From positions 120,864-184,863 of the forward strand of contig CAZAMF010000005.1 of assembly GCA_964486295.1 (NCBI GenBank): DNA of 64,000 nucleotides, in the 5' to 3' direction. This document shows positions 59,233 to 64,000 of the stretch, piece by piece (position 1 is the first letter of the stretch; each line of letters starts with the position of its first letter). This DNA is from CALBZG01 sp964486295 (lineage in GTDB: Bacteria > Bacillota > Clostridia > Peptostreptococcales > Anaerovoracaceae). The notes below the pieces were generated by a model. That model saw nothing but the letters and a program-made list of their open reading frames with translations, was not told where the DNA came from and did not search any database. The position numbers were made by a program, and so were the translations under genes.

Positions 59233-60099
59233 TTATTCACTTATGATGATTGTCTGTGTGACCTCTTCGTATTCCACTTCCAGATCCATGTTCTCGATTA
59301 CAAATCGGAGCGGTACAACGATGCGACCGTTCATGATCCCTGCTGGAACATCGATCTGGGCCTCTGCGCCGTTCAGGTAAACGATATCGTCAGAAATATT
59401 GAATTCAATGATGGAATCACCGTATACGATGGTCGCTGTGCGCTCATCGCTGTTCCAGGAGACATCTGCACCAAGCGCGGTCGATAAAGAGCGAATCGGA
59501 ATCAAAGTGCGGCCATCTTTGATCACTGGAGGCGTATCAAACTTCATTTGTCCCCCGGTATAATAGACATTTTCAACTCCAAGCACCGTCAATGATGGGT
59601 CGGTGCTGAGTTGCTCAGACACAGCTTGCAATGCGGCCCATTCTTCAGCCGTATATTGCTGCTTCATGACCTCATGCATATCCGCGATTTTGGCTTTCAT
59701 CTCTAGTTTGCAGGCTTTAATCTGTGCGCGAATGTCCTGAAGCTGGGTCAATAGACTCGCAGCCGTTTCCATATCCCCGATTTCCTTTGCAGCTTCATAT
59801 TGTTCTTCAAGACTATCTTTTTGTTGCTCCAATGCGTCCTTCTGAGATTCGATTAAATCTTTTTCCGCCTCGATAGCATCCTTCAGTGCTTCCCATTCCT
59901 TGATCTGCTCTTGTTCTTCTTCGAGCTCAACTTCTTCTACCGCTTCGATATCTTCTGCGTCGTCAAAGTCGCTCTCGTTCTGAACGCTCTGCGTCGGATT
60001 TGCTTTTCCTGATTCGCCCTTGTCGCTGTCAGCAAATGCAAAAGTTGGGAAGATTGCGATAGTTAGTGCCAGTGATAATGCCAATAACCTTTTTTTCAC
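59233..60099 (-). CDS. Secreted coiled-coil protein with copper-amine-oxidase-N (stalk) domain
   Basis: A 288-residue exported protein. A signal peptide (1-23, PTFAFA) leads into a Glu-rich long coiled coil (about 45-170: KDAIEAEKDLIESQKDALEQ). The C-terminal copper-amine-oxidase-N-type domain (about 188-288) shows KFDTPPVIKDGRTLIPIRSL, DVSWN and GRIVVPLRFVIENM. Such domains are common in Clostridia cell-surface proteins and bind wall or metal. Start is a GTG (60099) after AAAGGAGGAATGAAAA. A c-di-GMP-I riboswitch precedes it. Confidence 0.88.
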   Translation of the reverse strand: MKKRLLALSLALTIAIFPTFAFADSDKGESGKANPTQSVQNESDFDDAEDIEAVEEVELEEEQEQIKEWEALKDAIEAEKDLIESQKDALEQQKDSLEEQYEAAKEIGDMETAASLLTQLQDIRAQIKACKLEMKAKIADMHEVMKQQYTAEEWAALQAVSEQLSTDPSLTVLGVENVYYTGGQMKFDTPPVIKDGRTLIPIRSLSTALGADVSWNSDERTATIVYGDSIIEFNISDDIVYLNGAEAQIDVPAGIMNGRIVVPLRFVIENMDLEVEYEEVTQTIIISE

Positions 60100-60142
60100 T
60101 TTTCATTCCTCCTTTAATTTGATGTGCTGGTCGGCGAACTAA

Positions 60143-60176
60143 CAAAAAATGCTCCAGCCTGAATCGCAACCGGAGC
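60143..60176 (-). terminator. Probable terminator of the c-di-GMP-I riboswitch
   Basis: On the minus strand GGCTCC (60177-60172) pairs with GGAGC (60155-60151) and is followed by ATTTTTTG. It is the likely expression platform between aptamer and gene. The stem is short. Confidence 0.65.
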
Positions 60177-60202
60177 CTATACCTTATTAGCATATGCTTT
60201 AC

Positions 60203-60283
60203 CCAGCAGCCCGGCTATCATGATCGTCAAGATTTTAGACCCGTGGCTTTGCGTCCATTACTTTAATAATGTTTGCCTTTTAG
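60203..60283 (-). ncRNA. Cyclic di-GMP-I (GEMM) riboswitch upstream of the stalk-domain protein
   Basis: On the minus strand: AAAAGGCAAAC, helix CATTA/TAATG, then GGACGCAAAGCCACGGGTCT, and ATGATAGCCGGGCTGC. These are the conserved P1b, tetraloop-receptor and pseudoknot elements of the class I c-di-GMP aptamer, essentially consensus. It lies about 100 bases before the GTG start of an exported protein. Confidence 0.94.
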
Positions 60284-60410
60284 ATTGAATTCATTATATT
60301 GCAAAAAATATTATAATGCAAGTAACTCGATAACATTCTATAATCAAAGCATAAATGGTTCTTATTCGAAATAAAATTAAGGTCAATTATAATCAGGGAG
60401 TATTTGATCA

Positions 60411-61016
60411 ATGGAAACTTACGAGGAAAAATCCAGAAAAAATTATAATCGCATAGCAGACAACTATGACGATTCATTTGATGGCAAATTTACAATGAAA
60501 TTTAAAGAATTTTTACTTGAAGAAAGCATTTCCAATCCAAATGATACTGTCCTGGATGTTGCCTGCGGCAACGGTACCCTTCTTAAAATGATATCTGAAA
60601 GGTGTGCAATTAGGGGCTATGGTATTGATATATCAGAGAACATGATTGAAAACGCAAAGAGGAAATGCCCAGATATGACATTCGAAGTGACTTCATGCGA
60701 GCATTCATCCTTTCCCAGCCAAATGTTTGATGTGATAACTGTCTGTGCAGCATATCATCATTTCCCTGATGTGAAAGCCTTTGCCCAGGAAGCAAGCCGA
60801 TTATTGAAACCTAACGGCCTGCTTTTCATAGCAGATGTGTACTACCCGTTTTTCCGTGTCTTTGCTAATCTGCTTTTACCTTTTTCGGAAGCAGGTGATG
60901 TGAGATGTTACTCGCCAGATGAGATTCGTAAAAACTTTGAATCATTTGGCTTTGAAAAGATTGGATTAAGAAAAAGAGGGCTGATGCAGATTGTGAAAAT
61001 GCGCAAGAAAGGCTAA
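60411..61016 (+). CDS. Class I SAM-dependent methyltransferase
   Basis: A 201-residue methyltransferase of the UbiE-like group. Motif I VLDVACGNGTLL (about 43-54), acidic IDIS after strand 2, CAAYHHFPDVKAFAQEA and LKPNGLLFIADVYYP. The start ATG follows GGGAG. It stands alone. Substrate unknown; quinone or small-molecule methylation is typical. Confidence 0.88.
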   Translation: METYEEKSRKNYNRIADNYDDSFDGKFTMKFKEFLLEESISNPNDTVLDVACGNGTLLKMISERCAIRGYGIDISENMIENAKRKCPDMTFEVTSCEHSSFPSQMFDVITVCAAYHHFPDVKAFAQEASRLLKPNGLLFIADVYYPFFRVFANLLLPFSEAGDVRCYSPDEIRKNFESFGFEKIGLRKRGLMQIVKMRKKG

Positions 61017-61059
61017 GGGGATAGCCACCGATTTTAATAATTTGCAGGATAACTTTTCC

Positions 61060-61989
61060 TCATTTATTAAAATCTATCTTTATGGTGCCATCCATGTTGA
61101 TTCCGTAAGTTTTTATTGGCCCCAATTCATTTTGTTCTGCATAATAAATCCAGTCACCATAAACGTATCTGAACCAAACAATATCAGCGTCACTTTGAAG
61201 ATCTATGTTCACCTTTTCCGACTTAGTCAAATCCAGATTTATTCTGTAAAGTTCCGTTATATTATTCCGCCTGTAGTAAATCAAATCCTCATCTATGTTA
61301 AGAAACTCGAATTCACCTTCTGCGATCTCTGATTTCTCAGTACCGTCCAGCTTCATCTTACATAATTTCTGATATATATTTTTCTCAGTCTTATCAACAA
61401 TGCCATAAATAATCCAGTTGTTTTTTATAGCATACACCTTTATATTATCAGCGACTTTACCATGACCCGTGCCATCTGAATTCATAGTGTACAAATTTTC
61501 TCCAATATAATAAAACACGATGTCCCCTGACACTCCGCATACACCAAATTCATAAGTGTTATCTGCTATATTGTAACCGTTCAAATCAGCTAACTTCGTT
61601 TTTTCTGTGCCATCCGTCTTTATCTTAAAAACACCCATGGGCTGCTTGCAGCCATAGTATATCCATTCTCCTGACACCAAAATACTGGTCGTTGGATCAT
61701 TGAATAATACCTTAACCTCGGTGCCATCTGTATTCATTCTGTAAAAGCCAGAATCCCCGAAGTAATATATGATGCCTTCTTCAACTGTTTTCAAGCTTGC
61801 GTTGTCTGCAAGCTTAATCTTCTCTGTGTCATTTGTTTGTATCTTATATATGGAGTTATTATTTGTATAATATATCCATTCACCGCTCTGAATTATTTCT
61901 CCTATAGCAGACGTTTTCCAAGAATTGCAGCCGGTCAGCAGTGTGAAACTAAAAATAAAAAGAATAAAAAAGCATATTCCCTTTTTCAT
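61060..61989 (-). CDS. DUF5050 repeat lipoprotein, copy 1
   Basis: A 309-residue lipoprotein (lipobox LLTGC, Cys21). The mature part is a series of about 50-residue units, each with an SGEWIYYTNN-type strand pair, a YRMNTDGTEVK-type turn and a DGTEKTKL end. The pattern suits a beta-propeller of the DUF5050 type. It should sit outside the membrane. It pairs with a paralogue at 62639. ATG follows AGGGAGGAAACG. Confidence 0.85.
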   Translation of the reverse strand: MKKGICFFILFIFSFTLLTGCNSWKTSAIGEIIQSGEWIYYTNNNSIYKIQTNDTEKIKLADNASLKTVEEGIIYYFGDSGFYRMNTDGTEVKVLFNDPTTSILVSGEWIYYGCKQPMGVFKIKTDGTEKTKLADLNGYNIADNTYEFGVCGVSGDIVFYYIGENLYTMNSDGTGHGKVADNIKVYAIKNNWIIYGIVDKTEKNIYQKLCKMKLDGTEKSEIAEGEFEFLNIDEDLIYYRRNNITELYRINLDLTKSEKVNIDLQSDADIVWFRYVYGDWIYYAEQNELGPIKTYGINMDGTIKIDFNK

Positions 61990-62029
61990 AACGTTTCCTC
62001 CCTTGAAATATCAGAGCAATTATCTGGAT

Positions 62030-62542
62030 TTATGGAACATCCTTTGCCGGCACAAATAACTCATTCGCGAGAGACATGAGCGTTTCCTCATCAGCGCCTT
62101 CTCCCGTATAGACGCTATACATCAAACCGGGTACGGTGTCATACCACAAGCAGATGCCTTCCTTGCCGTTATTGTAGCGCAACTCTCCACTGCAGTAGCT
62201 GACTTCAATTTTCTTGACTGTTGTCCACTCATAGTAGGCTCCGGAAATATCTTCAAAAGCCGGCTTCGACTGGATGCGATACGTATATTCCACATTGCTT
62301 CTTGTGAACTTTGCCTGTGCCATAGCTTTTCCGTCACCCGCATCAATTATAGAATAGCTTACATTCAGGGCATCTTCTGGGATATGAAACGTTATACCCA
62401 GTGTTTCGAGTATTTCTGTTGCCGTAGATTCATGGACCGGATTCGGGACTTGTGCAGTCGGTTCCGGTTCGCCCCTATCAGCACAGCCAAACATGGCGGA
62501 TGCCACCAGAATCGATAAAAGTATGCTCAACACTTTTCTCAT
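62030..62542 (-). CDS. Hypothetical lipoprotein
   Basis: A 170-residue lipoprotein with MFGCADRG lipobox (Cys at about residue 20) and a Pro/Glu linker. The body (GITFHIPEDALNVSYSIIDAGDG, AKFTRSNVEYTYRIQSK) resembles domains that follow ADRG-type lipoproteins in Clostridia, with no catalytic motif. Located between two DUF5050 lipoproteins on the same strand. ATG follows AGAAGGATTTAGTC. Confidence 0.75.
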   Translation of the reverse strand: MRKVLSILLSILVASAMFGCADRGEPEPTAQVPNPVHESTATEILETLGITFHIPEDALNVSYSIIDAGDGKAMAQAKFTRSNVEYTYRIQSKPAFEDISGAYYEWTTVKKIEVSYCSGELRYNNGKEGICLWYDTVPGLMYSVYTGEGADEETLMSLANELFVPAKDVP

Positions 62543-62638
62543 GACTAAATCCTTCTTTCTTTTAACTATACTTGAAAAATCCGGAAATCTTTATTGTTTC
62601 CTATTATACTTGATACCCGGGGCCTTCGATGGCTTCCG

Positions 62639-63526
62639 CTATTTCAACTCCATCCTGTTGTTGCCATCCAGGTTGATCCTGTAAACAGGCCCCTCATATT
62701 CGCTGTAGTAGATGTAATCGCCCCATATGCCAATGAGATTCCACATGTTCACTTTGTTCAGTTTTTCCTCTCCTGTTCTGTCCAGATTTGACCTGTAGAG
62801 CCATCCATCATCTTTATAATAATATAGCCAGTCCCCATCCATGGCAGCAAATCCGCCATCCACGAGCCTTGTTTTTTCAATGCCGTTAGACATCATTCTA
62901 TTTAGGTTCAAGAATTTTCCTTCTTGGTTAACCTCACTGTAGAATATCCAATCATCCTTGAAGCCATTTATTTCTATATTGTCTCCGAGTTTAATAGCGC
63001 CTGTGCCGTCCTCCGTCATTTTCATTAAGCTTGTTCCGTCAATGTAGTATACAGCACCGCCTGAAGCCCACATGGCTCCCTTAAAAGAGCCAATTTCAGC
63101 CAGTTTAGTCTTTTCTGTGCCATCAGTTTTTATCCTGTAAATGCTGCCCGGCTTAACGCTGTAGTACAGCCAATCGCCCGAAACCTCGAAGCCGTAGATA
63201 TTTTCGCCGCTCATGATCTTCGTTTTTCCTGTGCCGTCCCTCAGCATCTTATATACGCTCATATCCTTGTCAGCGAAGTAGATCATATCATCCTGCACTA
63301 ACATGAGCTGAGCCTCAAAATTGTCTGTAATCTTTATTTTTTCAGTCCAGTCAGGTTTCATATTATAAAGTGTGCTATTTTGTGTGTAGTACACCCAGTC
63401 ACCGCTCTGTACTACCATGCCAACGGTTGCACCTCCATTGCCACCCATCATGCCACAGCCTACAAAAAGTGCAATAGTAAAAACCAGAGCCATTAGTAAT
63501 CCTCGTATATTTTTAACTTTTTTCAT
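62639..63526 (-). CDS. DUF5050 repeat protein, copy 2
   Basis: A 295-residue paralogue of the 61060 protein, with an N-terminal signal (about 1-27, TIALFVGCGMMG, lipobox-like VGC) and six to seven propeller-type repeats (SGDWVYYTQN, YNMKPDWTEK, DGTGKTKI). I use the ATG at 63526; a GTG three codons upstream is less well placed. It lies next to a broken membrane-protein gene. Confidence 0.82.
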   Translation of the reverse strand: MKKVKNIRGLLMALVFTIALFVGCGMMGGNGGATVGMVVQSGDWVYYTQNSTLYNMKPDWTEKIKITDNFEAQLMLVQDDMIYFADKDMSVYKMLRDGTGKTKIMSGENIYGFEVSGDWLYYSVKPGSIYRIKTDGTEKTKLAEIGSFKGAMWASGGAVYYIDGTSLMKMTEDGTGAIKLGDNIEINGFKDDWIFYSEVNQEGKFLNLNRMMSNGIEKTRLVDGGFAAMDGDWLYYYKDDGWLYRSNLDRTGEEKLNKVNMWNLIGIWGDYIYYSEYEGPVYRINLDGNNRMELK

Positions 63527-63540
63527 CACTTTCACCTCGC

Positions 63541-63936
63541 TCAGACAATTTGCTCATTATTTTTGTCTTTTCTCTTCCTCCAGTTAATCAGATATAGAAT
63601 ACCGATTAGAAAAGCAGGCCCCGCAATAGTCATGCTCCATGATATCGCTAAATACCACGGCAATTCTGAATTAACTACGTCGAATGTTACTAATCCGATA
63701 TACAAAAGCCCCGCGCCAATGAAGCTGATAGCACCAACGATTTCTCTCCTCCATGCTATGATCAGTAACACAATCATGATTAATGCTGGTATATTGTGCA
63801 TAAACAATCCGAGGGCAACATCTCCCACGCTCATTCCGGGTTCGTAAACATCAAGCGAAAACAAGAACAGGAAACAGATGAATAAAATCGATAGGATTCT
63901 CGGCGTTCAATATAATAATTTTTCTGTATTTTTCAT
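63541..63936 (-). pseudogene. Small membrane protein gene interrupted by an in-frame TGA
   Basis: The best start is the ATG at 63936, after a GGAGG at 63946-63950. It reads MKNTEKLLY, then TGA (63907-63909), then TPRILSILFICFLFLFSLDVY and on to a 107-residue frame ending IV. After the TGA no ATG with a ribosome site occurs until well inside a membrane helix. The position after LLY looks like a tryptophan in relatives (recalled, not checked). The TGA is a normal stop elsewhere here, so this is probably a nonsense mutation or a base error. Confidence 0.6.
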
Positions 63937-64000
63937 TTTATTCTGCCTCCTCGTATTATTAAGTAGTAGTATTTATAGTCCCTCTCCAAGGACTGTATGC

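Noticed and set aside
1..64000. Prophage, insertion sequence, integron or defence island
   Set aside because: No transposase, integrase, phage structural or restriction gene was seen; genes are mostly core metabolic or surface functions with uniform style of ribosome sites.

Overview
The window looks like a chromosomal segment of an anaerobic, amino-acid-using member of the Clostridia (Bacillota), possibly near Anaerovoracaceae; the genus-level guess is weak. The evidence is strong GGAGG ribosome sites with occasional TTG and GTG starts, SLH-anchored surface proteins, a Bmp-type nucleoside ABC system, a beta-keto acid cleavage enzyme, DUF1292 and YtrA/YtrB-type GntR-ABC modules, a CCA-encoding tRNA-Leu, and Gram-positive c-di-GMP riboswitches. 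I see no phage, insertion sequence, CRISPR array or rRNA. One 100-N assembly gap (29990-30089) lies inside a repetitive surface-protein gene.

Layout. 1-6.3 kb: partial DJ-1/PfpI gene, mogA-like gene, a four-gene Bmp nucleoside ABC operon and xpt. 6.5-10.1 kb: tRNA-Leu(CAG), small proteins, and a two-component system divergent from a small secreted Gly/Asn/Cys-rich protein. 10.1-14.6 kb: a beta-hydroxy/beta-keto acid pair, then a GntR-ABC-permease-methyltransferase operon. 14.7-28 kb: housekeeping. A serC-apgM-dac-uvrC-DUF1292 operon faces away from serA-rdgB-yihY through a symmetric overlapping promoter; fabZ, a thioredoxin pair and a cytidylate-kinase-like gene follow. 28.2-32.4 kb: a giant vWA/MBG/SLH surface protein behind a c-di-GMP-II riboswitch. 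32.7-36 kb: an SDR, aminotransferase and homoserine-dehydrogenase-like operon. 36-42 kb: membrane and regulatory genes, a diguanylate cyclase and carbonic anhydrase. 42.5-44.5 kb: two complete ZTP riboswitches in series, each with its own terminator, ahead of an OFA-type (oxalate/formate) MFS transporter. 44.5-51 kb: an ion channel, pabABC behind a structured leader, a second diguanylate cyclase and a ketopantoate-reductase-like gene. 51-64 kb: bacterioferritin, two more SLH proteins, cardiolipin synthase, a MerR redox operon containing an internally deleted cupin, a stalk-domain protein behind a c-di-GMP-I riboswitch, and a run of lipoproteins.

Two threads tie the window together. The first is second-messenger control of the cell surface: two GGDEF proteins with intact catalytic and inhibitory sites, and one riboswitch of each of two unrelated c-di-GMP aptamer classes, each in front of an exported protein. 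The second is one-carbon/folate and 3-phosphoglycerate metabolism: pabABC makes the folate precursor, serA/serC/apgM compete at 3-phosphoglycerate, and tandem ZTP sensors, which report 10-formyl-THF shortage, control a putative formate/oxalate-type carrier.
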